64,000 nucleotides of DNA. Source: Azospirillum lipoferum. Lineage in GTDB: Bacteria; Pseudomonadota; Alphaproteobacteria; Azospirillales; Azospirillaceae. Positions 18,513 to 27,549 of this stretch are shown one piece after another (position 1 is the stretch's first letter; every line of letters starts with the position of its first letter). Location: assembly GCF_024170005.1 (NCBI RefSeq), contig NZ_JALJXJ010000003.1, positions 310,001-374,000 on the forward strand, written 5' to 3'. The translations under genes were made by a program, and so were the position numbers. The notes beneath the pieces are model-generated. The model saw nothing but the letters and a program-made list of their open reading frames with translations, was not told the origin of the DNA and made no database searches.

Positions 18513-19682
18513 TTACGACGCCAGGGCCGCGTCCTTCTCCGCGATGACCGCGGCGATGGCGGCGCGTTCGGCGGCGGTCATGCGCAGGCTGGCGCTCTTC
18601 AGCTGGCCGCAGGCGGCCATGATGTCCTCGCCGCGCGGGGTGCGGACCGGGCTGGCATAGCCGGCATTGTTGACGATGTCGCCGAAGACCTGGATCGCCC
18701 GCGCGGTCGACCGCTCATAGGGGGCCCCCGGCCATTCGTTGAAGGGGATCAGGTTGATCTTGGCCGGAACGCCCTCCAGCAGCTTGACCAGCGCCCGGGC
18801 GTCGGCCGGCGTGTCGTTGATCCCCTTCAGCATCACATATTCGAAGGTGATGCGCCGCGCGTTGGACAGGCCGGGGTAATTGCGGCAGGCCTCCATCAGA
18901 TCCCGCAGCGGGTATTTGCGGTTGATGGGCATGATGATGTCGCGCAGTTCGTCGGTCACCGCATGCAGGCTGACCGCGAGATTCACGTTCAGCTCCTGGC
19001 CGCAACGCTCCATCATCGGCACGACGCCGGAGGTCGATAGCGTGATGCGACGCTTGGAGATCGAGATGCCGTCGCCGTCCATCACGATCTTCAGCGCCTT
19101 GGCGACGTTGTCGTAATTGAACAGCGGCTCGCCCATGCCCATCATGACGATGTTGGACAGCATGCGCCCGTCGGGCGGCGCCGGCCATTCGCCCAGCATG
19201 TCGCGCGCCAGCATCACCTGCGCCACGATCTCGGCCGAATCCAGGTTGCGCACCAAGCGTTGCGTGCCGGTGTGGCAGAAGCGGCAGGTCAGGGTGCAGC
19301 CGACCTGGGAAGAGACGCAGAGCGTGCCGCGATCCTCCTCGGGGATGTGGACGCTCTCCACCTCCTGCCCGTCGGGCATGCGCAGCAGCCACTTGCGGGT
19401 GCCGTCCGCCGACTTCAGGTCCTTCACCACCGTCGGCCGCGCCACGATGTAGGCATCGGCCAGCTTTTCCCGCACCGGCTTGGCCAGCGTGGTCATCTCG
19501 GCGAAATCGGTGGAGCCGCGGTGGTAGATCCAGTGCCAGAGCTGGCGTGCCCGGAACTTTTCCAGGCCGACCGACAGCATCTCGGCTTCCAGCTCTTCGC
19601 GGGACAGGCCGACAAGGTTCTTGCGTCCGTCGGCATCGGTCGCCGGCAGAACGAAGGCGGAAGCATGATTGGAGGCGCTCAT
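18513..19682 (-). CDS. rlmN: 23S rRNA (adenine-2503-C2)-methyltransferase, dual-specificity
   Basis: 389 aa. A radical SAM enzyme with the [4Fe-4S] motif CTLTCRFC, preceded by SSQVG and followed by [11 protein letters not shown]. Other RlmN marks are MGMGEPL (SAM contact), LAVSLHA, and a late [17 protein letters not shown] whose cysteine forms the covalent RNA intermediate. It methylates C2 of A2503 in 23S rRNA and, in known homologues, A37 of some tRNAs. The start at ATG 19682 removes a short unconserved lead; a second ATG 21 bases upstream is possible. Confidence 0.95.
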   Translation of the reverse strand: MSASNHASAFVLPATDADGRKNLVGLSREELEAEMLSVGLEKFRARQLWHWIYHRGSTDFAEMTTLAKPVREKLADAYIVARPTVVKDLKSADGTRKWLLRMPDGQEVESVHIPEEDRGTLCVSSQVGCTLTCRFCHTGTQRLVRNLDSAEIVAQVMLARDMLGEWPAPPDGRMLSNIVMMGMGEPLFNYDNVAKALKIVMDGDGISISKRRITLSTSGVVPMMERCGQELNVNLAVSLHAVTDELRDIIMPINRKYPLRDLMEACRNYPGLSNARRITFEYVMLKGINDTPADARALVKLLEGVPAKINLIPFNEWPGAPYERSTARAIQVFGDIVNNAGYASPVRTPRGEDIMAACGQLKSASLRMTAAERAAIAAVIAEKDAALAS

Positions 19683-19760
19683 GGCCCCATTACATAGGGC
19701 CATGCGCGCGCGGAGTCAAAAGACTCGAAGGGAAAAAGACCGAGTAAAGCGCTGCGGCGA

Positions 19761-20327
19761 TCAGCGCTTCACGCCGCAGGCCTCGTTGATGGCATCATAG
19801 GCCTGCCCGACGCCGGCCAGGCTGTAGGTGTCGGTCGTCTTGGTGCCGCGGCCGGACACGCCCTTCACCACCATCTGCTTGCCGTTGCGCAGCGCCGTGG
19901 ACACGGCGCGGTCGGCGTCGGCATCGCGGGCCCAGGCGGTCTCGCCATCGGTGAACAGCTTGAAGTCCTTGCCGTCGATGCTGACCTCGGCCTCGCTGCC
20001 CTTCTTGAACGGATAGCCGACGATGATGCTGACGACGTCCAGGGCCTTTTCCGCCGGGCGGTGGGTGACCAGCGTGTAGATGTCGCCGCGCTTCGCCTTC
20101 GGCTCCGACTTCTTGGGCTGGCTGGACATGTAGCACACCTTCTGGCCCTTCTCCTCGAACAGGAAGGCGTTCCAGTCCTTGAAGGTGCCGAGATGGCGCG
20201 GGTCGGCCGCGGCAGCCGGCGCGGCTGTCACACCGGCGGCCAGAAAGCCGGCGGCGAGAATGGAAGAGACGACAGAACCGGCAAAGACGGCCCCGGCAAA
20301 TCGGCGGACGGCGTTGGGAGGCAACAT
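19761..20327 (-). CDS. Invasion-associated locus B (IalB) family periplasmic protein
   Basis: 188 aa with a signal peptide (hydrophobic stretch about residues 10-40 ending AAAADP). The mature domain has the IalB pattern: FKDWNAFLFEEKGQKVCYMSSQP, RGDIYTLVTHRP, SIIVGYPFKKGSEAEVSIDGKDF, WARDADADRAV and a C-terminal conserved cysteine (NEACG). The two cysteines could form a disulphide. IalB homologues affect host-cell entry in Bartonella, but the family is widespread in free-living alphaproteobacteria with no defined role. It is a single gene. Confidence 0.85.
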   Translation of the reverse strand: MLPPNAVRRFAGAVFAGSVVSSILAAGFLAAGVTAAPAAAADPRHLGTFKDWNAFLFEEKGQKVCYMSSQPKKSEPKAKRGDIYTLVTHRPAEKALDVVSIIVGYPFKKGSEAEVSIDGKDFKLFTDGETAWARDADADRAVSTALRNGKQMVVKGVSGRGTKTTDTYSLAGVGQAYDAINEACGVKR

Positions 20328-20701
20328 CGGTCTTGCGTCTGCTCGTTGTTGGTCCGTGGGGTGCGGGCGGACACTACCCCAAACGGACTGACCATTCCAA
20401 GGCCGCCGGGGCGGGTCAGGGTCGTTTCTCACAGCCTCGCTTCTCACGGCCTGCCCTGCCCGCCGCGTGACATTCCGACACCCTTTGGGATGATGGGGGG
20501 CCATAAGCTTGTCGCGGGCCTAACCGCGGGGTTCCCGCTATATCTGAGCCCGGCATGAACGCGACGGGAGCCGGCATGGCCAAGCTATTCAAGCCTGCTC
20601 CCGTCGAAGGCATTGGCGGCACTTGTCGCCGGTTGAACGAATCGTCCGATGGGATTACTTTACCGGACGCGCACCATGCACGCGCAACCGCTGGGAATGC
20701 C
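20328..20701. other. Intergenic region, IalB / HD-domain regulator
   Basis: No gene is claimed between the divergent IalB-like and HD-domain genes. In-frame ATGs at 20555 and 20576 could extend the latter, but a promoter-like TTGAAC/TACTTT pair lies downstream of them. Confidence 0.45.
20633..20661 (+). promoter_or_regulatory. Candidate promoter of HD-domain regulator
   Basis: TTGAAC (20633-20638), 17 bases, TACTTT (20656-20661). The start codon at 20702 follows 40 bases later with GGGA as a weak ribosome site. If real, it rules out the upstream in-frame ATGs as the main start. Confidence 0.35.
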
Positions 20702-22363
20702 ATGCTCCACGACGATGCACGGCCGGAGATGGCCGGTCCGGTTGCCAAACCACCATTCAAGGTTCTGGTCGTCGATCCCGATCCGTCGCTGCTGGCCACG
20801 GCCCGGTCGGCACTGAACGGGCTGTCCATCGACGGCGCCGGGGTCGAGCTGACCGGCGCCACCTCCGCCGCCGAGGCGCGTGCCGCCCTGCAGCGCCATC
20901 CCGACACCGCCCTGATCCTGCTGGAAACCGCGCTGGAAGGCCCGAAGGCAGGGCTGGAGCTGGTGGCCTATCTGCGTCGCGAACTGGGCAATCAGCGCAC
21001 CCGCATTCTGGTCTGCACCGGCGATCGGGAGGCCGGGACCGAAGACGAGGAGACCGGAACCGAGGACGAGGCCATTGCCGTCAACGACGTCGGCGACTGG
21101 CGGGTGAAGGCGGAGTTGACGCCGCGCGCGCTGCGCACCGCGGTCGCCGGGCAGCTGCGCACCTTTGCCAGCCTCCAGGCGCTGGCGGCAGGCCGCAAGG
21201 GGCTGGCCCGCATGCTGGTCGCCACCACCGGCCTGCTGGAGATGCGCACGCCCGACGTGCTGTTCCCCAACATCCTGCCGCGTGTGGTCGGGCTGCTCGG
21301 CATCGGCCACCATGCGCTGCTGTGCATCCAGGGCGACACGCTGCCGCGCGACCGCAAGATCCGGGTGCGCGCCTCCACCGGCCGCTTCGCCAGGTGGAGG
21401 GATGTCGAGGTCGCGGACCTCGGCGAACCGCGGGTGGAGGCGGCGCTGGAACGGCTGTCGCCCAGCAGCGAGACGATCATCGAGCCGGATTTCTGCGCGC
21501 TGCGCCTGCGCGCCAACGGCGGCATCACCGGCATGATCTATGTCGAGGGCCGCAACGATGGCACCGCCCGCGAATGGCAGCTGATGGAGCTGTTCCGCAA
21601 CAAATGCTCCATCGCCTTCGAGAACGCCCTGCTGATCGAGGAACTGAACACCTCGCAGAAGGCGACGGTCCTCGCGATGGGTGCCCTGGCCGAATACAAG
21701 GACAACGCCGCCACCGGCCATCTTCAGCGCATCGAGAAGCTGGTGGGTTCCATCGCCCGAGAGCTGCACCAGCGCGAGAAGTTCCGGGACGAGCTGGACG
21801 CCGATTTCGTCGAGAAGGTCGGGCTGGCAGCCCTGCTGCACGACGTCGGCATGCTGAGCGTGTCGGACGAGACGCTGGGCATGCCCGGCGAGCTGACCGG
21901 CATCGACATGCAGATGATCCAGCGCCACACCGAGATCGGCCACCGCATCCTGGCCGAGGCGGCGGTGCCGCTGCGCGGCCGGTCACTGCTGTCCATCGCG
22001 GCGGAGATCGCGCGCTACCACCACGAACGCTATGACGGATCGGGGTATCAGGAGGGGCTGCGCGGCAACGCCATTCCGATCGGTGCCCGCATCATGGCGG
22101 TGGCCGACGTGTTCGACGCGCTGATCACCAGCCGCCAGTACCGCAGCGCCTGGGCGGTGGAAGACGCGATATCCTGGATCGTCGAACGGTCGGGCCGCGA
22201 CTTCGACCCCGACGTGGTCGACGCCTTCGTCCATGTCGTCCGCCGCTTCCAGACCGACGATCCCGGCTGGTTCCCAAAGGCCGGCAGCGGCCATGGCATG
22301 CTGGGCGGCGCCATCGGCCGCAAGCTGCGCGCCCTGTTCGGCCGCCGGGCAGAGATGATGTAG
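20702..22363 (+). CDS. Response-regulator-like HD-GYP phosphodiesterase with DUF3369
   Basis: 553 aa from ATG 20702; ATG 20555 in the same frame is an alternative, but family members start about 20 residues before the receiver domain, as here. The order is a receiver-like domain (KVLVVDPDPS), a DUF3369 sensor domain (LARMLVATTGLLEMRTPDVL onward) and an HD domain with LLHDVGM and YHHERYDGSGY. Two key positions are changed: the receiver phosphoacceptor reads LILLETALEG (Glu where Asp is expected), and the GYP signature reads GYQ. HD-GYP relatives hydrolyse c-di-GMP. Here phosphorylation control seems lost or mimicked. Confidence 0.85.
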   Translation: MLHDDARPEMAGPVAKPPFKVLVVDPDPSLLATARSALNGLSIDGAGVELTGATSAAEARAALQRHPDTALILLETALEGPKAGLELVAYLRRELGNQRTRILVCTGDREAGTEDEETGTEDEAIAVNDVGDWRVKAELTPRALRTAVAGQLRTFASLQALAAGRKGLARMLVATTGLLEMRTPDVLFPNILPRVVGLLGIGHHALLCIQGDTLPRDRKIRVRASTGRFARWRDVEVADLGEPRVEAALERLSPSSETIIEPDFCALRLRANGGITGMIYVEGRNDGTAREWQLMELFRNKCSIAFENALLIEELNTSQKATVLAMGALAEYKDNAATGHLQRIEKLVGSIARELHQREKFRDELDADFVEKVGLAALLHDVGMLSVSDETLGMPGELTGIDMQMIQRHTEIGHRILAEAAVPLRGRSLLSIAAEIARYHHERYDGSGYQEGLRGNAIPIGARIMAVADVFDALITSRQYRSAWAVEDAISWIVERSGRDFDPDVVDAFVHVVRRFQTDDPGWFPKAGSGHGMLGGAIGRKLRALFGRRAEMM

Positions 22364-22487
22364 CCTCTCTCCGGGAAGGGTGCATCGCTTTGGCAGTATC
22401 TTAACGGTCATCGGCATCTACGCCACTCACCCTGGCAAGCGAAGCCCGCTATCCTCCCTGGCATATCCCCGAACCGGAGACCACGCC

Positions 22488-22736
22488 ATGCTGGAGCTGC
22501 GCCCCAACTGCGAATGCTGCAACCGCGACCTGCCGCCCGACGCGCCGGATGCCTATATCTGCTCCTTCGAATGCACCTTCTGCGCCGGCTGCCGCGCCCG
22601 GCTACCGGGGGAGCGCTGCCCGAATTGCGGGGGCGAACTGGTGCGGCGGCCGATCCGTCCGGCGGCGAAGCTGGCAGCCAACCCGCCTTCGGCAACAAGG
22701 ATCGTGAAGCCGGACGGCTGCGCCTCCCTGTTCTGA
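22488..22736 (+). CDS. DUF1272 zinc-binding small protein
   Basis: 82 aa. The DUF1272 signature covers the first 55 residues: MLELRPNCECCNRDLPPD, AYICSFECTFCAGC and CPNCGGELVRRP. Eight or more cysteines in CxC/CxxC pairs indicate one or two structural zinc sites. The family is small, cytoplasmic and of unknown function. CCGGAGA, twelve bases upstream, is a possible ribosome site. Confidence 0.9.
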   Translation: MLELRPNCECCNRDLPPDAPDAYICSFECTFCAGCRARLPGERCPNCGGELVRRPIRPAAKLAANPPSATRIVKPDGCASLF

Positions 22737-22848
22737 CCCCTGCCAAATCGAGAGCGCTGTCGCTGGCGTTCGCCGCGCAAATCGGCCAGACTGGCGGCAT
22801 CGCTCCCGGGGAACCCGGCCCCGGACGGAGCGCAGGGATCGTCACGGC

Positions 22849-23484
22849 ATGCTCACGCTCTACAGCTTCCCCACGCCCAACGGACGCAAGGCCTCCATCC
22901 TGCTGGAGGAGTTGGGACTGCCCTATACCGTCCACCGCGTCGATCTGGCCGCCGGCGAGAACAAGCGGCCGGACTTCCTGGCGGTCAGCCCGATCACCAA
23001 GATTCCGGCGCTGGTGGAAGAGCTGCCGGGCGGCCGGGTGCGGCGCCTGTTCGGCTCCGGCGCCATCCTGCTGCATTTCGCCGAGCGCACCGGCCGGCTG
23101 CTGCCCGAGGACGAGGACGAGCGGGCGGAGGCGATGAGCTGGTTCATGCTGGGCATCAGCGACCTCGGCCCCACCGCCATCGACATGCAGCGCTTCGCCG
23201 CCCGCTCCCCTGACCGCATCCCCCACGCCATCGACCTGTACAAGGGCGAGCTGATGCGCTGCTATGCAGCGCTGGAGGAGCGCCTGGGCATGGCGGAGTA
23301 TCTGGCGGGCGCCTCCTACTCCATCGCCGATATCGCCTGTTTCCCCTTCATCGCCGCCGCGGCGGTGGCGGGCGGCGGGCTGCTGGAGCGTTTTCCCAAC
23401 CTGAAGCGCTGGCACGACGCCGTCGCTGCGAGGCCGGCGGTCCAGCGCGGCATGGCGATCCCCGATCTGGCCACTTCCGGCTGA
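22849..23484 (+). CDS. Glutathione S-transferase family protein
   Basis: 211 aa. An N-terminal thioredoxin-like domain (LTLYSFPTPNGRKASILLEELGLPY, SPITKIPALVEE, the GAILLHFAERTGRLLP glutathione contact) is followed by a helical domain with ASYSIADIACFPF, the N-capping box of GSTs. It resembles the YfcG/YghU-type group that acts on disulphides or organic peroxides with glutathione, though the specific substrate is not evident. It is transcribed with, but separate from, the amidohydrolase 83 bases downstream. Confidence 0.85.
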   Translation: MLTLYSFPTPNGRKASILLEELGLPYTVHRVDLAAGENKRPDFLAVSPITKIPALVEELPGGRVRRLFGSGAILLHFAERTGRLLPEDEDERAEAMSWFMLGISDLGPTAIDMQRFAARSPDRIPHAIDLYKGELMRCYAALEERLGMAEYLAGASYSIADIACFPFIAAAAVAGGGLLERFPNLKRWHDAVAARPAVQRGMAIPDLATSG

Positions 23485-23567
23485 ATGCCCCATGTCGACA
23501 ATCCGCCGCCTTCCTCCTTCAGTTCTCCCCGAACGCCATCCGGCCGTTCCAACCAGACGTTAGAGAC

Positions 23568-24749
23568 ATGCCGATCAACAACCGCATCGCCGCCTTCCAG
23601 GACGACATGACCGTGTGGCGGCGCGACATCCACGCCCACCCGGAGCTGGGGTTCGAGGAAAAGCGCACCTCCGACATCGTCGCCGCGAAGCTGGCGGAAT
23701 TCGGCATCACCGTGCATCGCGGCCTGGGCGGGACCGGCGTCGTCGGCACGCTGACGGGGCTCGGCACCGGCAGCGGGCGAGCCATCGGGTTGCGCGCCGA
23801 CATGGACGCGCTGCCGATGCCGGAGGCCAACGACTTCGACCATGCCTCGCGCCATGCCGGCAAGATGCACGCCTGCGGCCATGACGGACACACCACCATG
23901 CTGCTGGGGGCCGCCCGTTATCTGGCGGAGACCCGCAACTTCGACGGCACCGTCCACTTCATCTTCCAGCCTGCCGAAGAGGGCTTGGGCGGCGCCAAGC
24001 GGATGATCGACGACGGGCTGTTCCGGCAGTTCGACTGCGAGCAGGTCTATGGCCTGCACAATTGGCCGGAGTTGCCGGCCGGCCAGATCGCCGTCCATCC
24101 CGGCCCGGTGATGGCGGCGGCCAACCAGTTCGAAATCCATGTGACCGGCCACGGCGCCCACGCCGCCATGCCCCACCGCGGCATCGACCCGGTGCTGGTG
24201 TCGGCCCACATCATCACCGCGGCGCAGAGCCTGGTCAGCCGCGGGACCAACCCGGCCGAGAGCGCCGTGGTGTCGATCACGGTGGTGGAGGCCGGAACCG
24301 CAGCCAACGTCATTCCCGACAGCGCACGGATGCTGGGCACCATGCGCACTTTCTCGGAAGAGAACCACCGCCGCATCCAGGAGCAGTTCGGCCGCCTCGT
24401 CTCCAGCATCGCCGAAGGTCTGGGCGCCAAGGCAGAGTTGCGCTTCCGCCCCGGCTATCCCGCCACCATCAACAGCGAGCCGGAGGCGCGCATCGCCGCA
24501 AGCGCCGCCGCCAGGGTGGTGGGCGAGGAAAACGTTGTCTGGGCGCCGCCACCGACGATGGCGGCGGAGGATTTCGGCTATATGCTGAAGGAACGGCCGG
24601 GCGCCTACATCTGGCTCGGCCATGGCGGCCATCGCGGTCCCTCCTGCCGCCTGCACAACCCGCATTACGACTTCAACGACGCGATCCTGACCACTGGCGC
24701 CAGCTATTGGGCGTCGCTGGTCGAGACGATCCTGCCGCGGAGCGCCTGA
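23568..24749 (+). CDS. M20 family amidohydrolase (aminoacylase/hippuricase-like)
   Basis: 393 aa. The M20D pattern is complete: WRRDIHAHPELGFEE, GLRADMDALPMPE, MHACGHDGHTTMLLGAA with metal-binding Cys/His/Asp, IFQPAEEGLGGAKRMIDDG with catalytic Glu, and a dimerisation domain before the final AEDFGYML and HNPHYDFND. Family members hydrolyse N-acyl amino acids such as hippurate or indole-3-acetyl conjugates; the natural substrate is not predictable here. It is closely followed (7 bases) by the PrcB-like lipoprotein gene. Confidence 0.92.
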   Translation: MPINNRIAAFQDDMTVWRRDIHAHPELGFEEKRTSDIVAAKLAEFGITVHRGLGGTGVVGTLTGLGTGSGRAIGLRADMDALPMPEANDFDHASRHAGKMHACGHDGHTTMLLGAARYLAETRNFDGTVHFIFQPAEEGLGGAKRMIDDGLFRQFDCEQVYGLHNWPELPAGQIAVHPGPVMAAANQFEIHVTGHGAHAAMPHRGIDPVLVSAHIITAAQSLVSRGTNPAESAVVSITVVEAGTAANVIPDSARMLGTMRTFSEENHRRIQEQFGRLVSSIAEGLGAKAELRFRPGYPATINSEPEARIAASAAARVVGEENVVWAPPPTMAAEDFGYMLKERPGAYIWLGHGGHRGPSCRLHNPHYDFNDAILTTGASYWASLVETILPRSA

Positions 24750-24756
24750 CCGTCCC

Positions 24757-25236
24757 ATGAAGCTGCCGTCCCCTCCCCGTCCGATCCCGCATCTGATCCC
24801 GCTGCTGTTCGTCCCAGTCCTTCTGCTGGCCTCCTGCCAGAGCGGCAACGATCGTGCCGACGGCAACCTGCTGCCGACGCAGGCGGAGGCCGGCACCGTT
24901 TGGCAGGGCGATCACAGCAGCGCCGCCGAGCGCGCCTATGTCGTCGCCCGCGACTCCGGCGAATGGTCGGCATTGTGGGCCAGGGTCGGCGAGCCGGCCC
25001 CGTCCTCCCTGCCCGGCGGGCGGATGGCGGTGGCGGTATTCCTGGGGCCGCGCGACAGCGCCGGCTACGGCGTCACCGTCGACAGCGTGCAGCAGAAGGG
25101 CGCCGACCTGATCGTCGGCTATCACGAGATGGTGCCCGGCCCGGCCCAGGCCGTGGCACAGATGCGCACCAGCCCCTATGCCATCCGCCTGCTGCCCAGC
25201 GTGGCGGGGACGCCGAAGTTCGTTCGGGGGAAGTGA
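24757..25236 (+). CDS. PrcB C-terminal domain lipoprotein
   Basis: 159 aa. A signal peptide with a lipobox (LLASC, C28) predicts lipidation. The C-terminal half has the PrcB-type pattern: GEWSALWARVGEP, GGRMAVAVFLGPRDSAGYGVTVDSV, LIVGYHEMVPGPAQAVAQMRTSPYAI. PrcB was named as a partner of the Treponema dentilisin protease complex; in proteobacteria the domain occurs in lone envelope lipoproteins of unknown role. It probably shares a transcript with the amidohydrolase gene. Confidence 0.8.
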   Translation: MKLPSPPRPIPHLIPLLFVPVLLLASCQSGNDRADGNLLPTQAEAGTVWQGDHSSAAERAYVVARDSGEWSALWARVGEPAPSSLPGGRMAVAVFLGPRDSAGYGVTVDSVQQKGADLIVGYHEMVPGPAQAVAQMRTSPYAIRLLPSVAGTPKFVRGK

Positions 25237-25284
25237 GGTTTGGGAGTGGTGGGGGGCTGACGCCGAAGCCTTAAACCGCCACCC

Positions 25285-27030
25285 TCACCGCGGCATCTGC
25301 CACGGCAATTCCCCGCCCACCAGCTTGCCCGCCTCTGCCGACGGCAGCGGGCGGGCGAAGTGGTAGCCCTGGCCGTAGTCGCAGGCCAGCGCCCGCAGCA
25401 GGTTGGCGTCGGCGCTGGTCTCGATGCCTTCGGCGATGACGTCGAAGCCGAGCAGGCGCGCCAGATCCATGATGATGCGGACGATCGCGCGGTTTTCCTC
25501 CGATTGGTGCATGGCCGAGACGAAGGAACGGTCGACCTTCAGGCTGTCGATCGGCAGCTTGTGCAGATAGGACAGCGACGAATAGCCGGTGCCGAAATCG
25601 TCGATCGACAGCTTGATGCCCAGCGCCCGCAGATCGCGCAGCAGGCGGATCGACTGTTCCGCCTTGTCCATGACGGCGCTTTCCGTCAGCTCCAGCTTGA
25701 TCCAGGACGGCTCCACCCCGGTCTCGCGCAGGACCTCGCGCACGACCTGGACGAAGTTGGGATCGGACAGCTGGTGGGTGGACAGGTTGATGCTCATGAA
25801 CAGCGGGGCGGAACCCGGCTCGCGGCGGTCCTGCCACTCGGCGATCTGCAGGCAGGCCTGCCGCAGCACCCAGGTGCCGAGCGACACGACGAGGCCCGTG
25901 CTCTCGGCGATCGGTATGAAGATGCCGGGCGGGATGTTGCCGCGCTCCGGGTGGTTCCAGCGCATCAGCGCCTCGAACCCTGCCAGCCCGCCGGTCACCA
26001 TCTCCACGATCGGCTGGTAGGCGACCCACAGGTCGCTGCCGCTGTCCAGCGCGCTGCGCAGGTCGTGTTCCAGCCGCACCTGCTCGACCACATGGGAATG
26101 CATCGCCGGGTCGAACCAGGCCTGCCGCCCACCGCCTTGTTCGCGGGCGCGGGCGGTGGCGATCTCGGCATCGCGCAGAACGTCGTCGGGACGCTCGTGG
26201 GTCGGCGACGCCACGGCGACGCCGATGCTGGCGGACAGGAACACCGTGCCGCCGGAACTGGACCGGGCGGAGCGCACCACCGCCGCCAGTTCCTCAATGG
26301 CACTTTCCAGCGCCGGCCGGTCGCAGGAACCGCCGGCCAGCATGGCGAAGGCATGGTCGCTGACCCGGGCGATCAGGTCGAAGGCGGCGGCCTGCGCTGC
26401 CATCCGCTGGGCCAGACCGTCCAGCACCTCATTGGCGAAGCCCTGCCCCATGCTGCTGCGGATTTCGGCGAAACGGTCGATGTCCAGGATGACGAGCGTG
26501 AAAGGCTCGCCCATGTTGCGGTAGTCCGCCATGTGCTTCAGCAGCATCAGGCGGTTGGCCAGCCCGGTCACCGGGTCGTAATAAGCGAGACGGAACAGGT
26601 CGTCCTGCACCTGCCGGCGTTCGGTCATGTCCTGCAGGATGACGAAATAGCCGGTGATGGCGCCGTCTTCCGCCCGGTGCGGCGCATGCAGCCGCGTCAC
26701 GTAGCGCTGCAAGCCGTCGGCCTGGGTGATCCAGCCTTCCGTCTGCACCGTCTCCCCGGCCAGGGCGCGTTCGGCCGCCCCGACGGTGTTGCGCAGCTGA
26801 TCCGGCCCCAGCAGGTCGCCGATGGTGGTGCCGACCGCCTTTTCCAGCGTCGTCCCCATCATCTCCAGATACGCGCGGTTGGCGTAGATGTGCCGCCGCT
26901 GCGGGTCCATCAACGCCACCTTCACCGTCATGGCGTCGAGAATCTGACGCAGGGCATCGAGCCCCGGCGCGCCGGATACGGCACCCGATAAAGCGTCGGC
27001 CAGGGCGGTGATTCGGGGATCAGGACTCAT
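25285..27030 (-). CDS. PAS-GGDEF-EAL protein, GGDEF degenerate
   Basis: 581 aa, no membrane segment. A PAS domain (VALMDPQRRHIYANRAYLEMMG) is followed by a GGDEF domain with the normal YYDPVTGLANR entry, but the active loop reads RVSDHAFAML where GGDEF is expected, so it cannot be a normal cyclase. The EAL domain keeps FEALMRWNHPERG, the DDFGTGYSSLSYLHKLPID segment and KVDRSFV, and so should hydrolyse c-di-GMP; the changed GGDEF may bind GTP as an allosteric site. Likely a cytoplasmic redox or ligand sensor. It ends 48 bases from the convergent PrcB-like gene. Confidence 0.9.
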   Translation of the reverse strand: MSPDPRITALADALSGAVSGAPGLDALRQILDAMTVKVALMDPQRRHIYANRAYLEMMGTTLEKAVGTTIGDLLGPDQLRNTVGAAERALAGETVQTEGWITQADGLQRYVTRLHAPHRAEDGAITGYFVILQDMTERRQVQDDLFRLAYYDPVTGLANRLMLLKHMADYRNMGEPFTLVILDIDRFAEIRSSMGQGFANEVLDGLAQRMAAQAAAFDLIARVSDHAFAMLAGGSCDRPALESAIEELAAVVRSARSSSGGTVFLSASIGVAVASPTHERPDDVLRDAEIATARAREQGGGRQAWFDPAMHSHVVEQVRLEHDLRSALDSGSDLWVAYQPIVEMVTGGLAGFEALMRWNHPERGNIPPGIFIPIAESTGLVVSLGTWVLRQACLQIAEWQDRREPGSAPLFMSINLSTHQLSDPNFVQVVREVLRETGVEPSWIKLELTESAVMDKAEQSIRLLRDLRALGIKLSIDDFGTGYSSLSYLHKLPIDSLKVDRSFVSAMHQSEENRAIVRIIMDLARLLGFDVIAEGIETSADANLLRALACDYGQGYHFARPLPSAEAGKLVGGELPWQMPR

Positions 27031-27549
27031 GGCGAGGATAGAGCGGGGTACTCATCAGGAAATCGATACCCAACACTTACGCGAAGTGTCACCCGCCCGT
27101 CAAAACCAAAGCGGCCATAGTGCAACAGAGCTTGAACGTTTCTACAGCCGGTTCAACGGAAACACGGCTGCATATGCATGAGCATATCATAGTATTCATT
27201 CAAGCGCGGGTTGCACCATCGCTGAACGTACAATCCCGATTTTCTGTTCCTCCTTGCGCGAATAAAGGAAACCTCTTCGTTTTTGCCGATCGGCCTGCGG
27301 CCTGCGATTGCACTCGTGATCGAAAGTTCGGCCAACGATCTGTCTTGTGCAGTGCAGGAACGCGGCAAAGGCATGGCTGTGCCCTGTAATGGAAAGGCAT
27401 CGGCGGACGGGCGCGGATTTATACTGCCAATAGAAGTGGGGCCAACGAAGCTGAGGAGTCGCCCGGCCAGCCCCGGCGCCGCCCTGACCGTAAATCCCCG
27501 ATTCCCCCAACGAGGGGCAACGACCACCATTTTGGGCAGGAACCACGCC
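27031..27549. other. 519-bp intergenic region upstream of universal stress gene
   Basis: Unusually long and, from about 27100 to 27300, clearly lower in GC than its surroundings. It must hold promoters for the divergent GGDEF/EAL and universal stress genes. Two inverted repeats are visible: TTGAAC...GTTCAA (27132-27156) and ATATGC-ATGA-GCATAT (27172-27187). No convincing ORF with a ribosome site was found. A small RNA or multi-site regulatory region is possible. Confidence 0.5.
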
